Positions 19,035-27,323 of a DNA stretch of 64,000 nucleotides are shown here, in pieces. Source of the stretch: Microvirga soli (GTDB taxonomy: Bacteria; Pseudomonadota; Alphaproteobacteria; Rhizobiales; Beijerinckiaceae); assembly GCF_016734765.1 (NCBI RefSeq), contig NZ_JAERQE010000010.1, positions 62,001 to 126,000 of the forward strand. Reading direction: 5' to 3'. Numbering within the stretch: the first letter of the stretch is position 1; each line of letters begins with the position of its first letter. The translations under genes and the position numbers were made by a program. The notes beneath the pieces are model-generated. The model worked only from the letters and a program-made list of their open reading frames with translations. It was not told the DNA's origin and made no database searches.

Positions 19035-19421
19035 TCAGGAGACGACGTGGCACCGTTCCGCCTGTAGGGCCTTAATGGTCTCGGTGTTGGGGCAGTAGCG
19101 CTGCACCACGGGCGCCCACCCGCGGTCGAGATCGCGCCGGCAGCGCCGGGCAACCAAGCAGCCGGCACAGACGATGCTCATGTCGCGCATGACGTCGGGA
19201 TGCGTGCGCCCGATCCTCTCGGGGACGATGCCGCCGGCGCGCAGGAGCCGCGGCAATTCCCCGCCACCACCGGCGCCGCGCGCGGTCAGACGGGTCAATA
19301 GGTCCGGGGAAAGCCCGACGTCCCGGGCCAGCGCCCCAAGCTCATCCGCATCAAGAGAGGTCAGTTCGTGGCCGGCCTTTCGGTCGGACCGCCAGCGTGT
19401 GATCGTGGTCATCAAACCCAT
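19035..19421 (-). CDS. DUF6455 family small cysteine-containing protein
   Basis: A 128-residue soluble protein starting MGLMTTITRWRSDRKAG. It has a helical N-terminal half (LDADELGALARDVGLSPDLL) and a C-terminal half with four cysteines (IVCAGCLVARRCRRDLD and RYCPNTETI) that could bind a metal. ATG 19421 is preferred because GGAGG precedes it by five bases and the box at 19472 predicts a start site near 19437; an ATG at 19433 has no ribosome site. Function unknown; together with DUF454 it forms a two-gene unit in the regulon. Confidence 0.7.
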   Translation of the reverse strand: MGLMTTITRWRSDRKAGHELTSLDADELGALARDVGLSPDLLTRLTARGAGGGGELPRLLRAGGIVPERIGRTHPDVMRDMSIVCAGCLVARRCRRDLDRGWAPVVQRYCPNTETIKALQAERCHVVS

Positions 19422-19471
19422 GAGAGCCTCCATGCTGTTCGACGATGGTGCCACAGGCTGGCGCCACGACT

Positions 19472-19485
19472 TTGCTCTGGAACAA
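19472..19485. promoter_or_regulatory. NnrR-like box for the DUF6455-DUF454 unit
   Basis: TTGCT-CTGG-AACAA. It differs from the ubi box at 23471 only at the fifth base. Predicted minus-strand start site near 19437, 16 bases before ATG 19421. The rest of the gap up to 19673 holds only a 7-bp hairpin at 19501-19520. Confidence 0.6.
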
Positions 19486-19673
19486 ACTCGGCGGCATTAG
19501 TTTCAGCAGAGCAGCTGAAATCCCGGCACCCTCTGGATCAGCGTCGAACGGTGGAAACGAAGGCGGCGCGGGGAACCGGTTGCCCAGCAATCGTGTGACA
19601 ATGGGCGTGTGGTGTGACAAGGCCAGAGACAACGACATCAACTGGTTTTCGACTCCATCCGTGCAGCCGATCT

Positions 19674-20777
19674 CTACGGAGTCTGGAACCGCTCTCTCGC
19701 GTTCCTCCACTGGCCCCTGCGTGAGCCGACCTCGACAAAGATCGCGCAGCATGAAAACGCACAAATCCAGCCAAGCCGCGCAGCAAGCAGGATCTCTTGG
19801 CTGCTCCCGTCCAGCGTGATGGCAAAAAGCCGCAAGACCACTGCTGCTGCAATCCAAGCATAAGCAAGGCTGGCCAGCAGTGCTGGCCGGAACGGTATCT
19901 TGGCACGTTTGCGTGTGACGCTGGTCATAACGGCTACTGCCGTCATTCCGAGACCGCCAACAGACCATACGTGGATGACCGCAGCATCAGGCAATGGGTA
20001 ACCCGTCACCAGGGATACAGCCAGGCCCAGGAACCCGGCATTCAGACAGGCAACTCCCGCAAGAACTGCGATTACCCCTGCCACCGGATGGACCTTCCAG
20101 GGTCGGAGCAGCATCAGGCGGATAATCCCTAGTAACCCTGCGATGCACGCCGGAATCGAGGATGGCAAGCCCACCGACCACAGCGTGACCGCAGCGATGG
20201 CAGAAAGTCGGTGGCTCAGCAAGAGGCCTGCAACGGTCGACTTTGGAGGCTCCAATCCCCCGCGTTGGAAGGCTGCACCCATGAGGGCTGCCGCAATCCT
20301 GCCCCCCACCTCCAGGCAGAGCAGTACAACGGCAGAAAGGCAGATTCTGGTGAACGCAGGATTCCAGCCCGGTACGCATGCCAGCACGAATCCGGCAACA
20401 GCGTGGATGCCGATCAAGGCGGTGATGTACGTGGTGCTGGCGGCTCTCGAACCTCTTGAGTGATGCATAACGATTGCCACTGCCGAGCAGGCGCCAATGG
20501 CGTGGAGCAGAAGACTGGCTTCCGGGGCGAAAAACCCAAAGATGAAGGCTGCTGCGTGGCAGGCGAGCAGGACTTCAAGGCTTCCACGAGGTGCAATGGT
20601 GCGCTTGGTCCAGCGCGGAAGCGCCACAGACAAGAAGCCGATCAGAAGGATCGGAACGAAGATCACCAACAACTCTCGAAGATGCCAGCTTGGATCACCG
20701 GCACCTGCTGCCATGGCCCTGATGGCTGACATGCATGCAAGCACAAAGGCGGCTCGAGACGTTTGGCCGCCCCACAC
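19674..20777 (-). CDS. nnrS: NnrS family haem-copper membrane protein
   Basis: NnrS is a haem- and copper-containing membrane protein that lowers nitrosative stress during denitrification. The product has about ten membrane helices, the HLRELL stretch early on (in the place of the family HxxEMxxG), the SHRLSAIAAVTLW region and VIHVWSVGGLGMTAVAVMTSV, a family signature. I start at GTG 20777, which follows AAGGA by six bases; TTG at 20849 is the longest possibility. No box of its own was found, so it may be read as the last gene of ubiT-ubiU-ubiV-nnrS. Confidence 0.82.
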   Translation of the reverse strand: MWGGQTSRAAFVLACMSAIRAMAAGAGDPSWHLRELLVIFVPILLIGFLSVALPRWTKRTIAPRGSLEVLLACHAAAFIFGFFAPEASLLLHAIGACSAVAIVMHHSRGSRAASTTYITALIGIHAVAGFVLACVPGWNPAFTRICLSAVVLLCLEVGGRIAAALMGAAFQRGGLEPPKSTVAGLLLSHRLSAIAAVTLWSVGLPSSIPACIAGLLGIIRLMLLRPWKVHPVAGVIAVLAGVACLNAGFLGLAVSLVTGYPLPDAAVIHVWSVGGLGMTAVAVMTSVTRKRAKIPFRPALLASLAYAWIAAAVVLRLFAITLDGSSQEILLAARLGWICAFSCCAIFVEVGSRRGQWRNARERFQTP

Positions 20778-20974
20778 TTCCGGTCCTTCTTTTTCGCTCT
20801 CGCGTCCCACAGATCCCTCGCTGGAGGTTCTTGTCAGCAACTGCCCCAAATGGAGGCTTCTCAGGACTCGGGCTCAGGGGACGGTGGGTTCACCCGGAGG
20901 GTTGATGGATCCGTTCAGGTTTCCATACCTTCCGCATGTTGATCACGCCCCGTAGCGTTTGGAAGAGGAGGCCA

Positions 20975-21874
20975 TCAAACAGCAGCGGCTGCCTTGTGGT
21001 GCGCACCGGCCGTGCCACTGAAGAACCCATTGGAGAAGGATGCTTCTGCGCAGATCAGGTCGAGAGCATGTTGGCCCTCCGCAGGATCGAGCATTCCATT
21101 GGCGACGCCGCGGAACGCGCTGGCAACAGCGATCATGTCGCATGTCTGCGGCGAGAGGCGACAGGCAGCGACGCCCATCGCCGCCAGATCCGGAAGACTC
21201 CCGATTAGATTGGCGTAGGTCGAGGAGAGCGTCTGAACGCCGTTCACGGACAGGAAAGCCTGCCCGTCCAGGGTGTCGGTCGGCAGCCCGTCAGGATCCT
21301 TGCCGCAGACGAACTGGCAATTGTCCTTCGTGAGCTTGTGAAGGCGGGCGTGATAGCAGCGGGCGGAGATTGCGAGCGGCACGCGTCCGAATGACCAGAC
21401 TTCCAGCTCAACATCGGAGCACGCCTTCGCCAGGGCTACTATGGAGCTTGCGGGCAGTTCGGGAGGCAGGCAGACGCGCGACGCGCCGTTGCGCGCCAGC
21501 CAAGCCAGCGTCGATTCGTTGTAGACGTTGACGTAGGGCCCGACCGCGTGCGGACGGCCGACGAGATGGGCAAGGGCAGTGACGTCATTGGCCTCGACGA
21601 GGAGATCCGCCTCGCGCGCGAGGGAGGCCGTTTGACGGCGTTCCCGTTCCAGGGTGATCAGGGCCTGCGAGCTCAGCAGCACCTCCTTGCCCGCCGCTGC
21701 GAGGCGCTCCACCACCTCCGGCACCAAGTCTTGGAAGAACGGAAGCCGCTTCGAGCACACAACCTCACCGACACAGACGACGTCGACCGGAGCCTCGTCG
21801 GCAATGCGGAAATAGAAGTCGCGCCAGACGGAAGGCTCCCAGTTGTACAGGACCGGCCCGAGTGTCAGCTTCAT
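20975..21874 (-). CDS. ubiV: UbiV, oxygen-independent ubiquinone hydroxylation protein (U32 family)
   Basis: UbiU and UbiV form a [4Fe-4S] complex that hydroxylates the ubiquinone ring without oxygen, using prephenate as donor. This 299-residue product begins KLTLGPVLYNW, the UbiV start, and has the cluster cysteines in EVVCSKR (about residue 40) and in ARCYHARLHKLTKDNCQFVC, the C-x12-C-x3-C pattern of UbiV. It follows ubiU by 18 bases. Ubiquinone is needed to feed electrons into the denitrification chain when oxygen-dependent hydroxylases cannot work. Confidence 0.92.
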   Translation of the reverse strand: MKLTLGPVLYNWEPSVWRDFYFRIADEAPVDVVCVGEVVCSKRLPFFQDLVPEVVERLAAAGKEVLLSSQALITLERERRQTASLAREADLLVEANDVTALAHLVGRPHAVGPYVNVYNESTLAWLARNGASRVCLPPELPASSIVALAKACSDVELEVWSFGRVPLAISARCYHARLHKLTKDNCQFVCGKDPDGLPTDTLDGQAFLSVNGVQTLSSTYANLIGSLPDLAAMGVAACRLSPQTCDMIAVASAFRGVANGMLDPAEGQHALDLICAEASFSNGFFSGTAGAHHKAAAAV

Positions 21875-21892
21875 GTCGTTCTCCTTGCCGGG

Positions 21893-22870
21893 TCATCGCC
21901 AGGTCTTGCGATAGGCGCCCAACGTGTTGCTCTGCCCTTCGCTTAGCGGCCGGAGCATGCCGGCCGGGATGGGGCGCCCCTCGTCCAGCGCAGACAAGGC
22001 CTCACGGAAGGAGCGCACCACGTTCTCAATGTAGGCGCGGCTGCGCTGCCGCCCCTCGATCTTCAGCGCCGTCACGCCCGCGTCCCGCAGGCCCGGCAGG
22101 AGCGTCGCGGCATCGAGGCTGACCGGGTCCTCAAAGATGTAGCCAGTCGACAAATCTGTCCTGAAGCGTCCCTTGCACAGGGTAGGGTACGCCGCCGGCT
22201 CGCCACTCCCGAACTTGTTGATGGTGAAGCCGCCGAGACGGGACGTGATCGTGCCGTGCTGCTCCTCATAGGCGACATGGCTGGCCGGCGAGCAGACGCC
22301 GTTCATGTTCGGCGACAGGCCGGTCGCGTAGGATGAGAGGGAGCAGCGTCCCTCCGCCATCGCGCACAAGCCTCCGAATACGAAGACCTCGACCTCGCAG
22401 GCCGTGCCGCGCGTGATCGCAGCAATCTCCGGCACGCTCAGCACGCGCGGCAGCACAACCCGCTTGGCATTGAACCGCTCCACATAGAAGCGGATCGCGT
22501 CGACGTTGGCCGCCGCCGCTTGGACAGAGACATGCAGGCGTGTGCCAGGATAGTGCTCCGCCGTGTAAGCCATCAATCCAATGTCACAGAGGATGAGCGC
22601 AGCGGCGCCGGCTTTGACGGCATCATCGACAGCCTGATGCCAGAGGCCGATGGCTCCAGCGCGGGGAAACGTATTGATCGCCACTAGCACCTTCGCGCCG
22701 CGCCGATGCGCATAGGTCACCCCTTCCGCGAGTTCCTCCGGGCTGAAGTTTAGCCCAGGAAAGTTTCGGGCATTGGTCTCGTTGCGGAAGCCGCAATAGA
22801 CGGCATCCGCTCCAGCATCGACGGCTGTGCGCAACGAGGACGGCGTGCCGGCCGGGCAAATCAGTTCCAT
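21893..22870 (-). CDS. ubiU: UbiU, oxygen-independent ubiquinone hydroxylation protein (U32 family)
   Basis: Partner of UbiV. The 325-residue product starts MELICPAGTPSSLRTAVDAGADAVY (U32 signature split around CPAG and GADAVYCG), has the cysteines GGLCAMAEGRCSL and GVCSPA plus PTLCKG expected for the [4Fe-4S] site, and the KIEGRQRSRAYI segment. It overlaps the end of ubiT by ten bases and ubiV follows, so the three are one operon. Confidence 0.93.
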   Translation of the reverse strand: MELICPAGTPSSLRTAVDAGADAVYCGFRNETNARNFPGLNFSPEELAEGVTYAHRRGAKVLVAINTFPRAGAIGLWHQAVDDAVKAGAAALILCDIGLMAYTAEHYPGTRLHVSVQAAAANVDAIRFYVERFNAKRVVLPRVLSVPEIAAITRGTACEVEVFVFGGLCAMAEGRCSLSSYATGLSPNMNGVCSPASHVAYEEQHGTITSRLGGFTINKFGSGEPAAYPTLCKGRFRTDLSTGYIFEDPVSLDAATLLPGLRDAGVTALKIEGRQRSRAYIENVVRSFREALSALDEGRPIPAGMLRPLSEGQSNTLGAYRKTWR

Positions 22871-23424
22871 GACGAAGCCTCACCTGATCCCGAAGCCGTG
22901 CTGCCAGGACGGTCGGCGGTGCTCCGGTTTCGCTGATGCCGCATCAGGGCTTCGCCGAATTGGCCCAGTGGGCCGAGCACGGCCGCTCCCTCCCTCAGGA
23001 CGTCGACGCCGGCATCGTCGACGGCATTCCGGAGCGCCAGCACGGCCTCGATGTTTCCCTCAACCGCGATGGTCCGGGAGAAGAACAGCGCGTCGCCGTC
23101 AAAGGAGCCGTCGGCCATGCCGATCAGGGCACGAAGCGGGCCGGCGATCCTGGCATCGAGTCGCTCCGGCAGGGAGCGCACGACAACGATCCGCGGGGCG
23201 TGCGGCGCCGTGTGCAGTACGAAGGCGAACGGCAGATCGGATGGGGCGAGGCCGTAGCGTTTTCCTGCATGCGCACCGAGGCGGTCAAAGATGCGCGGGT
23301 GGTGGCGCACGATCCGGCGCAGCACAGCCGATAGGAACAGCTGGAGTGGCCCTAAGGGAAGAGGCCGCAGGGCAGCGGAAACAAAGGCCGGGAAGGCCGC
23401 CGTAGAGGTGTGCGATGGCGTCAT
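22861..23424 (-). CDS. ubiT: UbiT, SCP2-domain accessory factor for anaerobic ubiquinone synthesis
   Basis: A 187-residue protein with a central SCP2 lipid-binding domain (about residues 50-135, including FAFVLHTAP, DGDALFFSRTIAVEGNIEAVLALRN in pieces). UbiT binds isoprenoid quinones or precursors and is required with UbiUV. The ATG at 23424 has AAGGA seven bases upstream and lies 12 bases downstream of the start site predicted by the box at 23471. First gene of ubiTUV. Confidence 0.87.
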   Translation of the reverse strand: MTPSHTSTAAFPAFVSAALRPLPLGPLQLFLSAVLRRIVRHHPRIFDRLGAHAGKRYGLAPSDLPFAFVLHTAPHAPRIVVVRSLPERLDARIAGPLRALIGMADGSFDGDALFFSRTIAVEGNIEAVLALRNAVDDAGVDVLREGAAVLGPLGQFGEALMRHQRNRSTADRPGSTASGSGEASSWN

Positions 23425-23470
23425 GGAAGCATCCTTGAAGCCGCCCTACCACGAGCTGCCAAGCTTGTGT

Positions 23471-23484
23471 TTGCGCTGGAACAA
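23471..23484. promoter_or_regulatory. NnrR-like box shared by ubiT (minus) and ubiD (plus)
   Basis: TTGCG-CTGG-AACAA in the 113-base divergent gap. Start sites 41 bases away on each strand would be near 23436 and 23519, placing 12 and 19 bases before the ubiT and ubiD ATGs, so one site could drive both. Confidence 0.6.
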
Positions 23485-23537
23485 AGACAGGCGCACTCCC
23501 CTGCTTGAATGACGTGGCTCCCGCATTGAGGATATCC

Positions 23538-25055
23538 ATGCCGCGCCGTGACCTGCCCTTCTTCTCCGACCTTTGGGACTTCGTCGCCTTCCTTGAGGCA
23601 AGAGGCCAGCTCGTGCGGATTCGGGAACCTGTCTCGGTGGCGCACGAGATCACCGAGATCCACCGGCGGGTGCTTCAGGAAGGTGGTCCGGCCCTTCTGT
23701 TTGAGCAGCCGTTGCAGCCGGATGGACAGGTAGCGGACATGCCAATCCTGGTGAACCTGTTTGGAACCGTCGAGCGTGTCGCTTGGGGCCTCGGCGTGCA
23801 ACCCAATGGCCTGCGGGAGCTTGGCGAAGCGCTGGCCGAACTGCGCGAGCCCCGTCCGCCGCAGAGCCTGACAGATGCCTGGAGCAAGCTCCCCCTGGCA
23901 CGGGCGGCCCTTTCCATGCGCCCTAAGGCGACCGGCGCCGGAGGGCGGACCGTGCTGTTGGGAGATGCCGTCGATCTGGGACGGCTTCCCGTCCAGATCT
24001 GCTGGCCAGGCGAGCCGGCGCCGCTCATCACGTGGCCGCTGGTGGTCACGTGCCCGCCGGATAGCACAAGCGTGGACGACTACAATGTCGGCGTCTACCG
24101 CATGCAGGTGCTCGGGCGTGACCGGGCCATCATGCGCTGGCTCGCGCACCGCGGCGGAGCCCGCCATCATCACTGCTGGAAAGCCCTTGGCAAGCCAATG
24201 CCAGTGGCGGTCGTGATCGGCGCAGACCCGTCCACCATCCTCTCGGCTGTCCTGCCTCTCCCGGAGACCCTGTCCGAGCTGCGCTTCTCGGGCCTCCTGA
24301 GGGGTCAGCGCCCCAAGCTTATGCCGTGCGCAAGCGTGCCCCTCGTCGTGCCTGCGGAGGCGGAGATCGTCATCGAAGGATTCGTGTCCGCCGACGAAAC
24401 CGCACCCGAAGGCCCCTTCGGCGATCACACCGGCTACTACAACGCCGTCGAGCCCTTTCCGGTCATGCACGTGACGGCGATCACCATGCGCCCGAACCCG
24501 ATCTATCTTTCGACCTTCACTGGGCGCGCGCCGGACGAGCCGTCGCGCATCGGCGAGGCGCTCAACGAGCTGTTCGTTCCGCTTCTGAAGCGCCAGTTTC
24601 CGGAGGTTCGGGATGTCTGGCTGCCGCCGGAGGCCTGCTCGTACCGGATTGCGGTTGTGTCCATCGCAAAGCGCTACGCGGGGCAAGCCCGCCGTGTGAT
24701 GCTGGGTCTGTGGTCGCTTCTTCCGCAGTTCACCTATACGAAGCTCCTCATCCTGGTGAACGAGGACATCGACGTGCGCTCCTGGGACGATGTGATGTGG
24801 GCCGTCGCGACCCGCTCGGACCCTTCCCGCGATCTCGTCACGATCAGCGACACGCCCATCGATTATTTGGACTTTGCGTCGCCTCGCGCTGGTCTGGGCG
24901 GCAAGCTCGGCATTGATGCCACAAACAAGATCGGATCCGAGACTGACCGCGAATGGGGGGTGGTTCTCCAGATGGATCCCACCGTTGAGGCCCGGCTCGA
25001 CACGATCTGGAGCAAACTCGGGCTTGATCGAGCCCCCTTGAGGAGCGTCGCATGA
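23538..25055 (+). CDS. ubiD: UbiD family prenylated-FMN decarboxylase
   Basis: Decarboxylates 3-polyprenyl-4-hydroxybenzoate in ubiquinone synthesis. The 505-residue product has the UbiD ordering: an N-terminal LRIREPVSVAHEITEIHRR-like segment, the DYNVGVYRMQV strand, the prFMN site near ARHHHCW, and the catalytic E...R...E region within EAEIVIEGFVSADETAPEGPFGDHTGYY (read in pieces). ATG 23538 follows GAGGAT; a TTG at 23505 upstream is less likely. The stop overlaps ubiX by four bases, so enzyme and cofactor-maker are coupled. Confidence 0.92.
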   Translation: MPRRDLPFFSDLWDFVAFLEARGQLVRIREPVSVAHEITEIHRRVLQEGGPALLFEQPLQPDGQVADMPILVNLFGTVERVAWGLGVQPNGLRELGEALAELREPRPPQSLTDAWSKLPLARAALSMRPKATGAGGRTVLLGDAVDLGRLPVQICWPGEPAPLITWPLVVTCPPDSTSVDDYNVGVYRMQVLGRDRAIMRWLAHRGGARHHHCWKALGKPMPVAVVIGADPSTILSAVLPLPETLSELRFSGLLRGQRPKLMPCASVPLVVPAEAEIVIEGFVSADETAPEGPFGDHTGYYNAVEPFPVMHVTAITMRPNPIYLSTFTGRAPDEPSRIGEALNELFVPLLKRQFPEVRDVWLPPEACSYRIAVVSIAKRYAGQARRVMLGLWSLLPQFTYTKLLILVNEDIDVRSWDDVMWAVATRSDPSRDLVTISDTPIDYLDFASPRAGLGGKLGIDATNKIGSETDREWGVVLQMDPTVEARLDTIWSKLGLDRAPLRSVA

Positions 25056-25630
25056 GAACAATGCCCCGGGTCGTGATCGGCATCAGCGGCGCATCGGGCG
25101 CCATACTCGGGATCCGGATCGTCGAGCTCCTCGCAGCGGCAGGCTGCGAGACCCATCTGGTCGTCTCCCACAGTGGAGAACGCACGATAGGCCATGAAGT
25201 CGGCCCTGATGCGCTCCGTCGGGTCGAGGCGCTCGTCTCCTTTCGCCATTCCATCGATGACGTCGGCGCGACCATTGCGAGCGGCTCATTCCGAACAGCG
25301 GGCATGATCGTGGCGCCCTGCTCAATGCGGACCCTGTCGGCGATTGCGAGCAGTTCGGCAGACAACCTTCTTGCACGTGCGGCGGACGTTCACCTGAAGG
25401 AACGCCGCCAGCTTGTCCTGCTGACGCGCGAGACCCCGCTGCACCTTGGCCACATCCGCATGATGGCTGCGGCAACCGAGATTGGAGCCATCATCGCGCC
25501 CCCGGTTCCCGCCTACTACCGCAGGCCCCAGTCGGTCATGGACATCATTGAACATACGGCGCGCCGCGCCATCGACCTGCTCAACCTGAACATCGACGCT
25601 CTGGCCGAGCCGTGGGGCGGGCTTGGGTGA
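25052..25630 (+). CDS. ubiX: UbiX, flavin prenyltransferase
   Basis: Makes the prenylated FMN needed by UbiD. The 192-residue flavoprotein has the GISGASGAILGIRIVE nucleotide-binding start, the APCSMRTLSAIASSSADNL motif and the LTRETPLHLGHI motif with the conserved Arg/Glu, all typical of UbiX/Pad1. Starts inside the ubiD stop (ATGA). Confidence 0.95.
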   Translation: MRTMPRVVIGISGASGAILGIRIVELLAAAGCETHLVVSHSGERTIGHEVGPDALRRVEALVSFRHSIDDVGATIASGSFRTAGMIVAPCSMRTLSAIASSSADNLLARAADVHLKERRQLVLLTRETPLHLGHIRMMAAATEIGAIIAPPVPAYYRRPQSVMDIIEHTARRAIDLLNLNIDALAEPWGGLG

Positions 25631-25639
25631 TATCCCGCT

Positions 25640-25853
25640 GAGGCGAGCTCAACCTAGTCCGGCGGGAGACCGGCTCGGACCACCACATCCGAACCGCTTC
25701 CAGACGTGCCAGGCAGACGTCGATCTCCCCGGCCGGAACGGGCCTGCTGAAGAAATAGCTCTGGGCCTCGTCACGGCCTCGCGCCTGCAGGCGATTCAAC
25801 TGCAGGCGATTCAACTGCCGGCGGGTCTCCACGCCCTCTTCGGTAACCGCCAT
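25640..25853 (-). pseudogene. C-terminal remnant of an EAL domain (c-di-GMP phosphodiesterase)
   Basis: On the minus strand the frame reads VTEEGVETRRQLN, a gap-like repeat NRLQLNRLQ, then DEAQSYFFSRPVPAGEI: the last loop of an EAL domain (EGVET ... CDEVQGYLFSRP). The catalytic EAL motif and the rest of the domain are absent, and the 15-base unit CAGGCGATTCAACTG is tandemly repeated inside it. A leftover of a larger gene, not functional. The rest of 25631-26138 shows no gene; it should contain the promoter of the downstream Crp/Fnr gene. Confidence 0.65.
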
Positions 25854-26138
25854 CCTCAAAGACAGACTGAGATCAACTCGGCCCTCTGCCAGCCCGGATC
25901 GAGGGCAGGCGTGCTCCGCCATGGGCCACAGGTCGGGCTTTGTTGTTGTGCTCGCAGACGGGCAATTGTGGCCCGACCTGTGGAAGTGTCTACACCCCTT
26001 TTGGCGCAAACATTGGCACACAACCTTCATCGGGTGAGGCAACAAGCTACGGTCTGGAGGATGACGTCTGGCTGTCTGTTCTTGTATGAATCGTATGCGC
26101 CCTCATTCCATCCCTTAGGGCAGAACTGGAATTTTCTG

Positions 26139-26828
26139 ATGCCGAGCTTGGATAAATCCCTGGTGGCCGGTCTGCCCATGTTCGCAGGCTTCCCGGCGAG
26201 CGATCTCGATGAGATCCTGCGGGAGGCACAGCCCATCCGCTATCCGAAAGGGACGGCCGTGTTCCAGCAGGATGAGGAGGCGCAGTCCTTCTTCATTCTT
26301 CTTCATGGGCATCTGCGCGTCATCAAGGTGACCTCCGACGGGCAGCAGGTTGTGGTCCGGTTTGTGACGCCCGGTGAGATCTTCGGGATCGCCATGGCCA
26401 TGGGCTGCGCAACCTATCCCGCAACGGCCCTGGCCATCGTGGACAGCATCGCGCTGGTCTGGCCGGCGGTTGTCTGGCCACGCCTCGTCGCAAAGCACCC
26501 GTCGCTTGCGGTCAACACGCTGCAGACGATGGGGGGCCGGCTGCAGGACGCGCACACACGTGTCGTCGAGATTTCGACGGAGCAGGTCGAAAAACGCGTC
26601 GCGCATGCGCTGCTGCGTCTTGCCCGTCAAGCGGGCCGGCAGGTCGAGCAAGGTGTTCAGATCGATTTCCCGATCTCACGGCAAGACATCGCCGAGATGA
26701 CGGGAACAACGCTCCACACGGTGAGCCGCATCCTGAGCAGTTGGGAGGAGCAGGGTCTCGTCACGGGCGGACGCCAGCGCATCACGGTCCGCGATCCCCA
26801 CAAGCTCTTCCTGCTGGCGGAGAGCTGA
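26139..26828 (+). CDS. Crp/Fnr family transcription regulator (NnrR/Dnr-like)
   Basis: A 229-residue regulator: sensor domain (about residues 10-125, with GEIFGIAMAMG), dimer helix, then a winged helix with ISRQDIAEMTGTTLHTVSRIL (about 180-200). No N-terminal cysteine cluster, so not an oxygen-type FNR. The recognition helix reads HTVSR where FNR has ExxSR. ATG 26139 gives the usual family length; the long open frame upstream overlaps the EAL remnant and is not coding. Placed next to nnrU and nor genes, it is the better candidate for the NnrR that reads the TTG-N8-CAA boxes. Confidence 0.88.
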   Translation: MPSLDKSLVAGLPMFAGFPASDLDEILREAQPIRYPKGTAVFQQDEEAQSFFILLHGHLRVIKVTSDGQQVVVRFVTPGEIFGIAMAMGCATYPATALAIVDSIALVWPAVVWPRLVAKHPSLAVNTLQTMGGRLQDAHTRVVEISTEQVEKRVAHALLRLARQAGRQVEQGVQIDFPISRQDIAEMTGTTLHTVSRILSSWEEQGLVTGGRQRITVRDPHKLFLLAES

Positions 26829-26850
26829 CGGTTCGGGAAACACCTCACCC

Positions 26851-26879
26851 CGTGACGGAATGCGGCGCCCCGTCACGGA
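26851..26879. terminator. Hairpin between convergent Crp/Fnr and DUF1858 genes
   Basis: CCGTGACGG and CCGTCACGG form a perfect 9-bp stem with an 11-base loop. There is no T-run, so termination is an inference from the convergent position; the right arm reaches into the last codons of the DUF1858 gene. Confidence 0.4.
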
Positions 26880-27133
26880 ACCGCAGGCCAGCGGGCCGTG
26901 ACAAGCTCAGGCTCCACCGTTGACGCGGAAGCCGACTCCTTGGTGGCAACCGCGCGCAGATCCGCCAGGAACTTCGCACGGTCGACCCCATGCTCCCGGC
27001 ACGCATCGTCAACCGTGTGGAAGCAGGCAATCGGGCAGCCGACGCAACGCATCTTGTGATTCAGAAAGACCCGGATCGTGGCAGGGCACTGTCGCATGAC
27101 ATCGTCGACGAGCTGGGTGACTTCAACAGGCAT
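26873..27133 (-). CDS. DUF1858 domain protein
   Basis: An 86-residue cytoplasmic protein. Residues 3-62 form a DUF1858 domain: VTQLVDDVMRQCPATIRVF, then MRCVGCPIACFHTVDDACREHGVD, with the conserved CxxC in its hybrid-cluster-like position. DUF1858 proteins are small putative redox or metal binders often found beside nitrogen-oxide and hybrid cluster genes. The ATG at 27133 removes an upstream extension that crosses the regulatory gap. It diverges from the MIP18-like gene. Confidence 0.8.
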   Translation of the reverse strand: MPVEVTQLVDDVMRQCPATIRVFLNHKMRCVGCPIACFHTVDDACREHGVDRAKFLADLRAVATKESASASTVEPELVTARWPAVP

Positions 27134-27158
27134 GACGGCCTCCAAAGTGAGGATGCAA

Positions 27159-27172
27159 TTGAGATGCCTCAA
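27159..27172. promoter_or_regulatory. FNR-type palindrome near the DUF1858 start
   Basis: TTGAG-ATGC-CTCAA, perfectly symmetrical. It is too close to the DUF1858 ATG for a -41 activator site on that strand, so if real it may repress or act on the plus strand. Confidence 0.35.
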
Positions 27173-27248
27173 CTTACCGAGTTCCCTTCGCCGTTCTTTG
27201 CGCGACGACAAGGAGACGAATGATGAGGCCCAACAATCGTTGTTTTGT

Positions 27249-27262
27249 TTGCTGCAGGGCAA
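27249..27262. promoter_or_regulatory. NnrR-like box for the MIP18-like / DUF2249 genes
   Basis: TTGCT-GCAG-GGCAA. Predicted plus-strand start site near 27297, 27 bases before ATG 27324; on the minus strand it would give a start site near 27214 for DUF1858. Confidence 0.5.
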
Positions 27263-27323
27263 AGATGACGGGGCTTCAATCGGCCAAGGTCCTGCCGTCG
27301 ATGCGAGCGGAAGAGGAGAGCCG

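Noticed and set aside
25623..26138. Upstream extension of the Crp/Fnr frame at 26139
   Set aside because: It overlaps the EAL remnant and the regulator's promoter region; the family fold begins at ATG 26139.
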